From positions 806,001 to 870,000 of the forward strand of contig JADJOT010000009.1 of the NCBI GenBank assembly GCA_016713625.1: a stretch of 64,000 nucleotides of DNA, in the 5' to 3' direction. The notes under the pieces are model-generated. The model was not told the origin of the DNA and did no database searches. It was given only the letters and a program-made list of their open reading frames with translations. The position numbers and the translations under genes are program-made. The first letter of the stretch is position 1. Each line of letters starts with the position of its first letter. Shown one piece after another: positions 55,370 through 64,000 of the stretch. The DNA comes from Candidatus Accumulibacter affinis (lineage in GTDB: Bacteria > Pseudomonadota > Gammaproteobacteria > Burkholderiales > Rhodocyclaceae).

Positions 55370-56470
55370 TCAGTTTACCTCCTTTCCTTCAATGACTTGG
55401 GCGTTGCGTTCCCAAGGTTTGTCATCATCACCATAGATGTCTCGGCGAGAGCTTCCGTCGAGGGTGTATTGACCGAGGCCGAAGGTGGTTTCCTTGCCGA
55501 CATGCAACCATTGTCCGAGGCGCAGCAGGGCGGCGAAGGGAGCCAGTTGCCCTTGCAGTCGCCAGGCGCCGACGACGCCGCCGAGGCGCATTTCGCGCTG
55601 CTGGCGCGACGAGAAGCGTTTCCAGTCGCGCCAGACTACATTCCGTTCGTCACGTATCCCGGCTGCCGCGTCACTCAACGCTGCGAAGTCATCGACCAGC
55701 GGACCGTCGGCGTGAAACTCGGCGAGCAGGTTGGCCCGGCGCGCCAGGCCGAGCAGCAGCGTTCGCGCCTGCAGCCTGTCCGGCGGCAGCGCCTGCCCGT
55801 TGAGTTGCAGGCGCAGCGGCGTGGTGAAGGTGAGCGTGGCTTCGCTGAGATCTGTGCCGGGCGTGCGCTGCAGCGCGATCTGCTGTACGTGTTCGGCAAT
55901 CGTGCCGACTTCGGGACGATGGATTTCGCGCTCGCCGCTCTCGTCGCAATGAACGACGCGAAGCAGATCGGCGGTGCCGTCACCGGCTCCGACACCGCGC
56001 GCTAGGGCGCGCCGCCAGGCGAGGATGATCAAGGGCAGTTCCTGCAGCGCGCGGCCGATCAGTACGTGATGGAAGGTCAGCAGCTCGCCGGCGGCCAGCA
56101 CTCGGGCGCCCCAGGCGGGTGGCTCGATGACCTGCGGCACGGGAATCTGCGCGAACTTCTGCAGCGCATGCGTCGCCGGCGGCAGTGGCGCGAAGATCGC
56201 CGGATACGGGCAGCCACCGGCCAGCGGGCAGCCGCTGCACTCCTTCTGGCGTGTCATGCAGGCGACCTGACGCAGGGCGTGGCCAAAGGCGCCGCGCAAC
56301 ATCGAGCCGGCGTAGTCGGGCAGGCGAATGGCTTGCGTGGCGCGGAACTCGAAGCGGTAGCGGGCGACCGGGAAGGAGTTTGCGCGGCGGATCAGGTACG
56401 CAGCGTCGCGGCCTTGCGGATGCCTGGGTTGATGATCGCCTCGGAGGGCGATGGGAGGTTCGAGTGGCAT
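55370..56470 (-). CDS. cas6: CRISPR precursor-RNA endoribonuclease Cas6
   Basis: Cas6 cuts the array transcript within each repeat to give crRNAs with the 8-base handle. The 366-residue protein has an N-terminal RAMP domain with a Cys cluster (CMTRQKECSGCPLAGGCPYP), unusual but common in one Cas6 subgroup (PF10040). The C-terminal domain has the glycine-rich G-loop LHVGKETTFGLGQY. The catalytic His is not certain by eye. It is the last gene of the Cmr operon, 18 bases after the CARF gene; its stop is seven bases from the array. Confidence 0.87.
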   Translation of the reverse strand: MPLEPPIALRGDHQPRHPQGRDAAYLIRRANSFPVARYRFEFRATQAIRLPDYAGSMLRGAFGHALRQVACMTRQKECSGCPLAGGCPYPAIFAPLPPATHALQKFAQIPVPQVIEPPAWGARVLAAGELLTFHHVLIGRALQELPLIILAWRRALARGVGAGDGTADLLRVVHCDESGEREIHRPEVGTIAEHVQQIALQRTPGTDLSEATLTFTTPLRLQLNGQALPPDRLQARTLLLGLARRANLLAEFHADGPLVDDFAALSDAAAGIRDERNVVWRDWKRFSSRQQREMRLGGVVGAWRLQGQLAPFAALLRLGQWLHVGKETTFGLGQYTLDGSSRRDIYGDDDKPWERNAQVIEGKEVN

Positions 56471-56488
56471 GCGGGTCTGTCTCGTCGG

Positions 56489-57667
56489 CTAGAAGAGCTT
56501 GTTGCGCAACGCTTTGAGGACCTTGCGCAGGCTGCTTTCGTCGGCGATTGTCTTGGCGCTCTCGTCCGCCTGCTCGCCATGCGACCGGACGCCGTGCGCG
56601 AGCGCATTGCGCAGGTTCTTGAGCTGCCCGGCCGCCGGTATTTTCATTTTCGCGCGATTGAAGGCGTCGTCGCGTTCCCTGGCGTCGGTGTCATTGCATT
56701 TATCGGCGTAGCAGGCGCGAGTGACGAAAGCCTCGTACAGGAAGGTGGCAGCGCGGAGATAGTCGCTCCGTTTGAGGTAGGCGTCGGCGAGCGACAGCTC
56801 ACGGTCGTGGCGCGCTGGCCCACGAAACCAGCCGATGCGCTCCTTCAGCGTCTCGCGGAAAAGTCCGCCGAGTGGCCCGTCGTGTGCATCGATCGAAGGA
56901 AACACGCTCTTCAGGTTCTTGACCGCGAGTTCCGGATTGCTGGTGCGTTCGCAATAGGCGGCCTCGGCCAGCAACCTGGCACGCCCCTTGGGCATGCCGT
57001 CCTTGACGAGCAGCGGCGCGAAGACGCCATAGTCGCCGTCCTTGTCATAGGTGGCGAGTGCGTCGACCCAGTCGAGCATCGCCAGCAGCCCGCCAAGCCG
57101 GAGCACCGGCGTTTCGCTGCCGGTGCCGGGAGGCGTCATCTCCAGCGCGCCGTAATAGATTTCTTCGACTTCGACGCGAACGACTCTTGCCAGGTAGCGT
57201 GCCGCCACCAGTGCGAGCATCGGCAGGTGGCGAAAGCCGTGCGTGACGTCGATCCAGAGGCGCTCGCCAGGCTGCAGGACGGCGGCCAGTCGGCGCAGGA
57301 TCTTGGCCTGCTCGGCCTCGTCGCCGGCATACGGGATCAACAGGCAGTCGACCTGGATGCGGAGGTGCTCAGCGAATTGGCGGCACGGCAGGTCGAGCAG
57401 GTGCTCATCGACTTTTGCGGCGGCAACTGCATCGATCAGCGGTTCCATTGCCTTAGGATCGACGCCGTCGCGGTCGAAGAAGTTTTCCCACATGCTGCTG
57501 GGGGTGCCCAGCAGGATCAGGCGATCGGGTTTCAGGAATTTGGTCAGAGCCAGTCCGAAGAAGGTCTCGGTGTAGGCGACATCTGTATTGAAACGGTAGG
57601 TGGCCGTGCGGTAGCCCTTGCGCGGGTCGCCCTTGCCAAGGAAACTGATGAGGGTGGTCATGTTCAT
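56489..57667 (-). CDS. CARF-HEPN type III CRISPR accessory protein (DxTHG/TM1812 family)
   Basis: The 392-residue protein begins MTTLISFLGKGDP and has LILLGTPSSMW and IDVTHGFRHLPML, the DxTHG motif of the TM1812/Csx2 CARF family. This domain binds cyclic oligoadenylates made by Cas10. The C-terminus has a HEPN RNase motif R353-NALA-H358 (RNALAHG). The likely role is collateral RNA cleavage after activation. It lies between cmr6 and cas6. Assignment to one Csx name is not possible by eye. Confidence 0.87.
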   Translation of the reverse strand: MNMTTLISFLGKGDPRKGYRTATYRFNTDVAYTETFFGLALTKFLKPDRLILLGTPSSMWENFFDRDGVDPKAMEPLIDAVAAAKVDEHLLDLPCRQFAEHLRIQVDCLLIPYAGDEAEQAKILRRLAAVLQPGERLWIDVTHGFRHLPMLALVAARYLARVVRVEVEEIYYGALEMTPPGTGSETPVLRLGGLLAMLDWVDALATYDKDGDYGVFAPLLVKDGMPKGRARLLAEAAYCERTSNPELAVKNLKSVFPSIDAHDGPLGGLFRETLKERIGWFRGPARHDRELSLADAYLKRSDYLRAATFLYEAFVTRACYADKCNDTDARERDDAFNRAKMKIPAAGQLKNLRNALAHGVRSHGEQADESAKTIADESSLRKVLKALRNKLF

Positions 57668-57746
57668 GCTCCGGGTGGCTGGTCTTCGAGGGAGATCAAC
57701 TGGGTTTCTTCTGGTTCATCCGGGAAGCTGCCTTGCCACGCGCGGC

Positions 57747-58913
57747 TCATGATTCCAGCTCCGTCAGCCAGGTCTGGAACTGCTGCTTACGTTCCTTGTT
57801 GCCTGGCCAAGCGGTCCATTTGATCACCTCTCGCAACAGCGCGGCGGCTTCTCTGCGCGCTGCATGGGTTTTCCACTGGACAGCCTGTTGAAACAGCTGC
57901 AGGCGGGGTTCGTCAATTGGTGATCTTCCGGCCAGGTACTTCCCCGCCGCCTTCGCTGATTCGAAGGCGCTGCGCAAGGCGTCTATGGCGGAGCGCGCAG
58001 CTTCCAACTCCTTTTCTTCAGGCGAGAGATTCTCGCGGCGCGCTGCCTCGGCTGCCTCCGCCGCTTGCCGACGCTCTTGCTCTGCGATCCGCCGCCGCTC
58101 GTCCGCAGCAGCAGGATCTTCGGCCAACGCGCCGTAGCCGACTGCGGTCTTGGCGCCGAAACCCAGCCAGGCGAAGGCATGCTCGATGATGCGGTCGAGG
58201 GTGGCCTTCCAATCCGGGGTGTCTGCCGGCAGACGCGCGGGATCGCAGGTCACGACGAAGCGGAATGCGGAGCGCGCGGGGACGGCGAGAAAGGGGATCG
58301 GATTGGGTTTGCCGGCGTCGTGTGGTGTGCTCTTGTTCTGGTAGTAGTCGCCGAAGTGGGGCGTCATGATCTCGACGACGAGGCTGTCGCCAAACGGCTG
58401 TGGAAAGACATCCCAGCAGGAGAGTGCGCCGCGCAGCGCGTCGGCGCCCTGCAGTTCCTGGCCGAAGAGCGCGTCGATCAGCGGCTGGGTGATCGCCGCA
58501 TCGCCGTCGTCGCGAAGCGCGTTCGCCGCCTGACGCAGCACACCCTTGACGCCGCTGCCGGCGAGGTAGGGCAGGCCGTAGGGCGAGAGGAAGGCGAAGC
58601 CGTTGTCGACCGGGTGTTCGAGTCCGAGCCCGGTGGCGAAGGGGGCGGTCGACACCGCGTCGATGATGTGCCGCTGCACCTCCGGAACCGTCCTGGCGAC
58701 GGCGTCCTGGCGGCGGCGCAGGGCCTTGAGTACCGGTTGGGCGTCGCCCAGGGCAAGGCACTGGCGCAGGGCTTCGGCTTTGCCGTTCTTGGCGATCAGC
58801 CAATTGCCCTCCTGCCAGATCTCGAAATAGAGGTTGAAGCGATGCCCGGGTGGGCAACTGCGGAAGCCGGCAGCGCCTTTGACTACGTATTCGGGTACGG
58901 CAGCGACGTTCAT
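57747..58913 (-). CDS. cmr6: Type III-B CRISPR protein Cmr6
   Basis: A Cas7-like RAMP protein at the head of the Cmr backbone. From 58913 (MNVAAVPEYVV) it is 388 residues, longer than usual. The core GSGVKGVLRQAANAL and the end AWLGFGAKTAVGYGAL (glycine-rich RAMP loop) are clear. About 110 additional residues at the C-terminus form a charged coiled coil (EKELEAARSAIDALRSAFES) without known match. Start and cmr5 stop overlap as ATGA. Confidence 0.88.
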   Translation of the reverse strand: MNVAAVPEYVVKGAAGFRSCPPGHRFNLYFEIWQEGNWLIAKNGKAEALRQCLALGDAQPVLKALRRRQDAVARTVPEVQRHIIDAVSTAPFATGLGLEHPVDNGFAFLSPYGLPYLAGSGVKGVLRQAANALRDDGDAAITQPLIDALFGQELQGADALRGALSCWDVFPQPFGDSLVVEIMTPHFGDYYQNKSTPHDAGKPNPIPFLAVPARSAFRFVVTCDPARLPADTPDWKATLDRIIEHAFAWLGFGAKTAVGYGALAEDPAAADERRRIAEQERRQAAEAAEAARRENLSPEEKELEAARSAIDALRSAFESAKAAGKYLAGRSPIDEPRLQLFQQAVQWKTHAARREAAALLREVIKWTAWPGNKERKQQFQTWLTELES

Positions 58914-59272
58914 CGTGCGTCCTTCACAGCGTCGGCAAACTGGCGCAGCCAGCGGAGCATGGCCAGGGTTTCGTCGGTGGCGCGCATCACGTCCTGCGCG
59001 CCGGCGTTGAAGAAGGCGTTCATCACCGATGCGAACTCGGCAGGGACGATCTGACGCTTCGCCAGCCAGCCGAGGACGTCTTCGAGCAGCACGGATGCCG
59101 CGCGTTCGTTGCTGCCGGTGCGCGAGCGGTAGTAAGCGAGTGTGGCCATCAGCCCGTTGCCCATGACCAGTGCCGGGGCGCCCTTGACCATCTCGCGGTA
59201 GCCGTCGACCACGGTGTTGCGATTCGCACGTTCCCAGGCATATTGCGCACGCCGCTGGTCGAGGGTGTTCAT
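58910..59272 (-). CDS. cmr5: Type III-B CRISPR small subunit Cmr5
   Basis: Cmr5 is the small helical subunit that lines the target RNA channel. Its 120 residues begin MNTLDQRRAQYAWERAN and have YRSRTGSNERAASVL and LGWLAKRQIV, typical of the family. It overlaps both neighbours by four bases (ATGA), so cmr4-cmr5-cmr6 are translationally coupled. Confidence 0.87.
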   Translation of the reverse strand: MNTLDQRRAQYAWERANRNTVVDGYREMVKGAPALVMGNGLMATLAYYRSRTGSNERAASVLLEDVLGWLAKRQIVPAEFASVMNAFFNAGAQDVMRATDETLAMLRWLRQFADAVKDAR

Positions 59273-60186
59273 GGACGGTCTCCCGAGGCGGCGTGGATGA
59301 CGAGCAGGCCACGGCCGGTGGTCGCGTCACCGCCGACCTGCAGCAGGTGGTCGTGCAGCCCGTGGCGCTCGCCCTGGTCATGGAGCACGCTGGCGAGCAC
59401 GCGGTCGGCGTCGAGGAGATCTTCCTTGTCCGGACCCTGGCGGCGCTCGACGCTGGCGAGCAGCAGACCGGCGAGAAGCGTCTCGGGCGGCAGGTTCTCG
59501 GTGTAGAACAGCGCGCCAGCGGCCGCCGTACCGGTCTGGTCATCGATTCTGACATGCGCTTCGACGACCGTCGCGTTGCGCACGAAGTGTCCGAAATCCG
59601 TGTCCGAGAGGACGACCAGGTCATTCTTCAGCTTGTTACGGAAGAACTCATGTTCGTCGCCGGGTGGCAGGGCGTTCGTGGCCAGCCATTCGGCGATCGC
59701 GGTGACTTTGGCGTCGGCTGCCCCGGCGAAATCGAACACTTCGAGCAGTAGCCGTTGGTTGCTCAGGATGGCCGCGCTGGCAAGCTGTGCGTGGCCTTCG
59801 GCGACGCTGGGTACGGCCCATGCCGCTGTGCTTCCGGCGATCCGCTTGAGTCGCGCCAGCGCGCTCGGGCAGGTGGCATGCACGAAGGTGTTGCGTAGCG
59901 AGCGCACCGGGAAGGTGACCAGCGTGGCATCACTGAAGGCGATCGCACCGGCATGGTCGGAGGCGTTGCGTTCGGGTCCGAACAGGCGGTTGATCAGCTC
60001 GCTGTCCTGCCAGGTACGCGTGAAGTGGTGCCGCACGGCGCCCTTGAGGCCGGAGCCGGCGATCAGCGGATGGCCGGTATGGACTTCGCGCTGGATCGGG
60101 TTGTCGATGACGCCGATCGCCTGCCCGGCGCCCATGTGCACGGGGCTGATGCAGGAGTAGAAAACGAGTTGCTGGGCTTCGAACAT
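59269..60186 (-). CDS. cmr4: Type III-B CRISPR backbone protein Cmr4
   Basis: Cmr4 is the Cas7-type backbone subunit and cuts bound target RNA every six bases. From 60186 (MFEAQQLVFYSCI) it is 305 residues. The catalytic aspartate is Asp28 in GVIDNPIQREVHTG, and GSGLKGAVRHHF and DATTGRGLLVI follow the family pattern. The frame extends to 60228, but the ATG at 60186 follows a GGCCCCCTCC stretch and matches family length. Confidence 0.92.
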   Translation of the reverse strand: MFEAQQLVFYSCISPVHMGAGQAIGVIDNPIQREVHTGHPLIAGSGLKGAVRHHFTRTWQDSELINRLFGPERNASDHAGAIAFSDATLVTFPVRSLRNTFVHATCPSALARLKRIAGSTAAWAVPSVAEGHAQLASAAILSNQRLLLEVFDFAGAADAKVTAIAEWLATNALPPGDEHEFFRNKLKNDLVVLSDTDFGHFVRNATVVEAHVRIDDQTGTAAAGALFYTENLPPETLLAGLLLASVERRQGPDKEDLLDADRVLASVLHDQGERHGLHDHLLQVGGDATTGRGLLVIHAASGDRP

Positions 60187-60255
60187 GGAGGGGGCCTTTC
60201 GTCGGGGATCAGGTTGCAGCGGTGGCATTGAATTGGCTAGTCGGGAGTGAAACAG

Positions 60256-61428
60256 TCACTGTGTACTTCTCCGCCAGAGTCCGAGCCAGGCGCGGTTAAA
60301 ACCTTCGGCGCGCCGTTGTCGGTCAGGATTATCGCCCCAGAGGCCGCGGGCCACCCATTCGGCAAGCTTGCCGACGTCGCCGACCAGGTCGTCGAACCAG
60401 TACACGCTGCCGCTCGGCGCCACTCGCTGCGCGGTTTTGGGCTGCTGCCGGGCGAGGTCCCAGCCGGAGATGGTGTCGAAGCGCGGGACGGCGGCGCAGG
60501 CGAGGCGCGCCGAGAAACCGTCGCCTTGCAGGCGGTACTCCGCAATTCCGCAGCGTGCGACCCGTTCGGGCAGCCAGCCGCCAGTGAACAGGCCAGGCGT
60601 CGCGAGGATGATCCGGAAGCAACGGCTGGCGCCGATTTCAGGCAGGGGCATGACGGGAGCGCTGAAGGCAGTTTCGCGGTGGCGTGCGCCCTTGCCGTCG
60701 CCACCGAGTCGCAGGTGACCGGATTTCGCCAACTGACCATTGTCTCCCTCGCAGCCGACGAGAAAACCGACCGAGCTGTCGAGGGCGATCGCTTCGCTGG
60801 TGTACAGCGCGCCGTCGGCGGCCGTTCGCGAGCCGTGGTCGAGAGCGATGCCGAGCCGGGTTTCGCGTTTGAAGAGGTCTGCGCTGCTCAACGTGCGCGT
60901 CGGCAGTTCGCCACGCAGGTGCGCAGCCAGCCCGGCGGCGTCGAGCCAGCGGCCGCCCTGTGGTTTGATCTGCCTGGCGATGCGCAGCTGGGCGACGAGC
61001 GGCAGATCGCCGCTGGCCAGGGTCCCGGCTGGTGGTTGGCTGGGTTGCAGCGAGACCAGCGTCGAGACGCGCGGATCGTCGAAGGCGACGAGGTCGGCCG
61101 GCAGCGGTACGATTGCCAGCGGCGTGTCGACTTCGGCGTCGAGACGCGCGAGTGACAGCCAGTGGATGGCAAAGCTGCCTGGGTCGTCACGGCTACCGAG
61201 CACCGCGCCAAGCTCGCCGGCCAGACGGTTGTCAGCATGCGCGAAGCTCGCGAGTTGGCCGGCATCCTTGCCGAGGAGTGCTGAGCGGAAGGCGCCGGCA
61301 AACAGCGACGGCCAGGGCGGCATGACGGCCTCGCCGTGCTGACCGTCGCCACCGAACGACTTGTTGCCGCGGATCATCAGCACGTCGAGCGGCTGAACGA
61401 AGTGGTAGGTGCTGGTCGGCGTGTTCAT
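60256..61428 (-). CDS. cmr3: Type III-B CRISPR protein Cmr3
   Basis: Cmr3 is the Cas5-like subunit that caps the crRNA 5' handle together with Cas10. It has 390 residues, with the start STYHFVQPLDVLMIRGNKSFGG and MPPWPSLFAGAFRSALL as in other Cmr3 proteins. The middle DLFKRETRLGIALDHGSRTA is the typical Cmr3 RAMP segment. Its ATG overlaps the cas10 stop (ATGA). Confidence 0.9.
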   Translation of the reverse strand: MNTPTSTYHFVQPLDVLMIRGNKSFGGDGQHGEAVMPPWPSLFAGAFRSALLGKDAGQLASFAHADNRLAGELGAVLGSRDDPGSFAIHWLSLARLDAEVDTPLAIVPLPADLVAFDDPRVSTLVSLQPSQPPAGTLASGDLPLVAQLRIARQIKPQGGRWLDAAGLAAHLRGELPTRTLSSADLFKRETRLGIALDHGSRTAADGALYTSEAIALDSSVGFLVGCEGDNGQLAKSGHLRLGGDGKGARHRETAFSAPVMPLPEIGASRCFRIILATPGLFTGGWLPERVARCGIAEYRLQGDGFSARLACAAVPRFDTISGWDLARQQPKTAQRVAPSGSVYWFDDLVGDVGKLAEWVARGLWGDNPDRQRRAEGFNRAWLGLWRRSTQ

Positions 61429-64000
61429 CGAGGTGCTCCTGCTTGTGCGGCGGCCTGGCCGAAGGCACGGCCGTTGCGAGCGAAAAATTCGGCGGTCACC
61501 AGCAAATCGCCGAGGACGCGCGCTGTCTCCGCCGGCCTGGCGCTTTCGCGACAGGCCAGGTCGACGAACTCTCGGGCGTGCTGCACGACGCCGCCTTGCT
61601 TCGCGATCTGGTAGGCGAGGTTGCTGGCCAGCATCTGTCGCCAGTCTTCGTCGTTCATTCTGTCGCAGTTACGTTCCGGTAGGCTGGACAGCCATTCGAT
61701 GGCGTTGTACACAGCGCGTCGCGACACATTGGGCTGCGCCAGCGTTTCGGCGAAGCGCAGCAGTAGTCCCAAGGCGGTATCGGCCAGCAGCGGCGCCGCG
61801 GGCGCTGTGTTCGCGGCGTGCGTCATTTCCCAGAAGCGGCTGGTGACCCCCACTTCGCCACCGCCGCGTTTGATGACGCGCAGGCAGAAGGCGTTGCGGC
61901 CATGGGCCTTGGCCAGGCCTTCGGCGCGGCGCAACTCGCACAACACAGCCGACAGCGGCGACTGGTGGTGGGCGACGACGGCGCCGATGCTGGCGCTGGC
62001 ACGGCTACCCATCATCGGCATCAGGCGACCCTTGAGGCGGGCGTAGCCCTTTTTGAGTTGCAGTTCCTTGACATCGATGTCTCTCGGCAAGCCACTGAGG
62101 TCGGCACTGCCGCTCCAGGCCGCACGCAGCAGGAGCATCGCCGGCAGCAGGTCGTCGACCGAGAGCATGGCCAGGACATCGTCGCCACCGGCGTAGAGCA
62201 GCTTGCCCTTGCAGACGTTCTCGACGATGTGGCGGGCGACGTGCGTGGAGAAGTCGTTGAGCGCTGCGGAGATGGCGGCGTGCCGGGCCGGCGACGCGGG
62301 CCGCGACGAGTCCAGGTAGGCGGCGACCGCCGGGTCGCCGCGGAAACGATCGAGCGATGCGCGTACCTGCGGGTGCCAGGTTGCCGGGAAGCGGCACTGG
62401 TAGTCGGCTTCGTTGCCGGCAAGCCAGGCACCCATGTGGTCGCCGTCCATCTGCAGGAGCGCGTAGTAGGTCTCGGGTCTGGCGCCGAGCAGTCTGGTGA
62501 TGTCTTCGGCAAGACGTCCTTCGGCCTCTTCGCCACGCGCCTCGTCGAGTGCCGATGGCAGGCGCTTGACGACTTCAACGACGTTGCGGTCGCGCAGCGA
62601 GCACAGCCGCGTGTGCAGCGAGTTGGGCAGCGCTACCGGCTGATGATCAAGGAGGGAGAACTTGCGCGACAGCGCGCTGAGCCCCTCGCGCGTTTCCGGT
62701 CTAAAGTTCTCGACCAGGCGGTCGAGCGAAGTCGCCAGCGCCATGGTGTGGGTGCTGATCACGAAACGCGCCGGTTTGTCATTAAGCAACTCGCCGAGAC
62801 CTTCGACGAACAGCGTCGGCCACAGGCGTTTGAGGGTGCATACGCCGCACAGATGTTCGCCCTTGCGGATGCCGAACTTGCCGGCCTTGTCGAGCCAGGG
62901 CGTCTCGCGACGCTCGCCAGCCGGGATATGCAGTTGCGCAGCCGCTTCGGTAAGCCATTCACGTTCTCCGCACAGCGTGCAGCGGTGGCCGTGCTGTGGC
63001 AAAGGCGAAAATGGACGCAGCGTCTTGGCCGCCGAGAGGCTGCGCTCGACCAGTTCGTGCACGGCTGGATAGACGATGCCGGCGTTTGGTTTGAAGAATT
63101 TGGCGCCGTCGATCGTTACGTCGCGGTTGAGCACCTTCCAGACTTTTTCTCCGAACAGGCTGTCGGTGCCGTAAGCGGCCAGCGCTTGCCGCAAGCGTTC
63201 AGCATTTGGCAGACCATCGCTGTCGCTGCCGGTCGGCCACTCGGCAATTGCCCACTGCGCTTCGGGAAAGCCGGCGAACTGGCGATCGAGTTGTTCTTGC
63301 CAGTGAAACGGGGCATCGCCGTTGCCGAGCACCCGCAGTGCCGCTTCTGCGGCCCAGGCGCGGGCTGCTTCGCGAACTGCGGCGACGACCTGTCGCGCGA
63401 GTTGCTCGGCCTGGCGTGCCGGTACGATGGCCATGAACTTGTTGGGCAGCGTCGCCGCGAACAGCGGGTTGGCGTCGGTGGCGCGGTGCAGCCATTCGGC
63501 TTTGATGGTGGCGAAGCGCTGGCGCCACTGCTCGCCGTGCCCGCTCGCGTCGGCCAGCTCCAGCAGCCAGCGGTCGACCGCGGCGACGCCGCGCAGGCTG
63601 GGGAAGACGATGGCATCCGGGCCGAGCGCTTCGCAGATGACCTTGAGACCTTCCCAGACCAGCGACGAGAGCAGGTGCGATCCAGCCCACAGGTCGGAGG
63701 TCGAGCGGGCCTGGGCGATGAAGCCCTGGACGGGGCCGAAGCTCATGCTGAGCAGGGCCGGTTCGTCGTCGGCGAGCGCGCCGGTGAGCGCCGAAACGGT
63801 GTCCAGGTGCGTCCAGATCGAGTGGTCCGGGACGCGCGTGTCGGCGGGCAGGACGCGCCAGAGATCACCGATTTCCGGCGCGACGAGGGCTGGCTCGGGA
63901 CCGAAACGCCAGAACGCGAGATAGGTCAGCCGCAGCTCGGGCTCGCCGTTGGCGTCGCGTTCGATCAGGTCGCTGAAGTGGTCAAGGCTGACCATGCGGA
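61425..64000 (-). CDS. cmr2: Type III-B Cas10 (Cmr2), N-terminal part outside window
   Basis: Cas10 is the large subunit that makes cyclic oligoadenylates when target RNA binds. The frame is open to the window edge. LPADTRVPDHSIWTHLDTVSAL, about 50 residues in, corresponds to residue ~200 of archaeal Cmr2, so the HD nuclease domain should lie beyond 64000 and the ATG at 63995 is not the start. Palm 1 has YYALLQMDGDHMG. Two CxxC pairs (CTLCGERE, CGVCTLK) form a zinc site. The cyclase motif LYAGGDDVLAM is at about 62178-62195. All visible catalytic parts are intact. Confidence 0.93.
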   Translation of the reverse strand, partial: RMVSLDHFSDLIERDANGEPELRLTYLAFWRFGPEPALVAPEIGDLWRVLPADTRVPDHSIWTHLDTVSALTGALADDEPALLSMSFGPVQGFIAQARSTSDLWAGSHLLSSLVWEGLKVICEALGPDAIVFPSLRGVAAVDRWLLELADASGHGEQWRQRFATIKAEWLHRATDANPLFAATLPNKFMAIVPARQAEQLARQVVAAVREAARAWAAEAALRVLGNGDAPFHWQEQLDRQFAGFPEAQWAIAEWPTGSDSDGLPNAERLRQALAAYGTDSLFGEKVWKVLNRDVTIDGAKFFKPNAGIVYPAVHELVERSLSAAKTLRPFSPLPQHGHRCTLCGEREWLTEAAAQLHIPAGERRETPWLDKAGKFGIRKGEHLCGVCTLKRLWPTLFVEGLGELLNDKPARFVISTHTMALATSLDRLVENFRPETREGLSALSRKFSLLDHQPVALPNSLHTRLCSLRDRNVVEVVKRLPSALDEARGEEAEGRLAEDITRLLGARPETYYALLQMDGDHMGAWLAGNEADYQCRFPATWHPQVRASLDRFRGDPAVAAYLDSSRPASPARHAAISAALNDFSTHVARHIVENVCKGKLLYAGGDDVLAMLSVDDLLPAMLLLRAAWSGSADLSGLPRDIDVKELQLKKGYARLKGRLMPMMGSRASASIGAVVAHHQSPLSAVLCELRRAEGLAKAHGRNAFCLRVIKRGGGEVGVTSRFWEMTHAANTAPAAPLLADTALGLLLRFAETLAQPNVSRRAVYNAIEWLSSLPERNCDRMNDEDWRQMLASNLAYQIAKQGGVVQHAREFVDLACRESARPAETARVLGDLLVTAEFFARNGRAFGQAAAQAGAPR

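Noticed and set aside
57747..59624. 625-codon frame taken as one large protein over cmr5 and cmr6
   Set aside because: Its first 237 codons are in the wrong frame over cmr5 and cmr4; Cmr6 similarity begins at 58913, overlapping the cmr5 stop.

Overview
The window is a GC-rich bacterial chromosome segment that looks betaproteobacterial. The order tig-clpP-clpX-lon-tRNA-ppiD, the panB/panC/folK/pcnB/hda/purM neighbourhood, and three polyhydroxyalkanoate/acyl-CoA genes would fit a Rhodocyclales organism such as 'Candidatus Accumulibacter'. That placement is inference from gene content and recalled protein similarity, not from a search.

Region 1 (1-32,900) is core genome. It holds the proteostasis cluster (trigger factor, ClpP with a one-base frameshift, ClpX, Lon behind a good sigma-32-type promoter), two tRNAs, PpiD, a SulP transporter and a NYN-LOTUS protein. 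A long minus-strand run follows (hda, HAD phosphatase, pcnB, folK, a soluble CZB chemoreceptor, a deoxynucleoside kinase, panB, panC, panD). Then come purM, dksA, tRNA-Val, lolA-ftsK, a Crp/Fnr regulator, trxB, an Smr protein, nadE-glnB, ppa, a Kef-type antiporter and a glutathione transferase.

Region 2 (33,100-40,553) carries storage-polymer and fatty-acid genes: a PHB-depolymerase-family esterase fused to a putative DNA-binding domain, an enoyl-CoA hydratase, a PhaC-like protein with a cysteine lipase box, and an AMP-dependent acyl-CoA ligase.

Region 3 (40,560-54,400) is a mobile-element and defence cluster. In order it has a decayed IS110-family element, an ISKra4-type element with 9-bp target duplication, a short duplicated 3' end of the acyl-CoA ligase gene, a CRISPR adaptation module with two cas2-like genes flanking cas1, a resolvase fragment, and a DUF5615/DUF433 toxin-antitoxin pair. 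These are followed by a group II intron sitting in a REP-like palindrome and itself interrupted by a second ISKra4-type element, an IS66-family element carrying a DruA/DUF4338 gene, and a vapBC pair. Several elements sit in or beside the same REP-like palindrome.

Region 4 (54,408-64,000) is a type III-B (Cmr) CRISPR system on the minus strand: cas10/cmr2 (cut by the window end), cmr3, cmr4, cmr5, cmr6, a CARF-HEPN DxTHG-type effector and cas6. Seven bases after cas6 begins an array of 14 identical 36-bp repeats. Cas10 keeps the GGDD cyclase motif, Cmr4 keeps the catalytic aspartate and the CARF protein keeps a HEPN RxxxxH motif, so both target-RNA cleavage and cyclic-oligoadenylate signalling look possible. 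The mobile cluster separates this interference module from cas1/cas2.

Single-base indels in clpP and in four mobile-element genes, plus a poly-C/poly-G block before lon, mean that some frameshifts may be sequencing or assembly errors.
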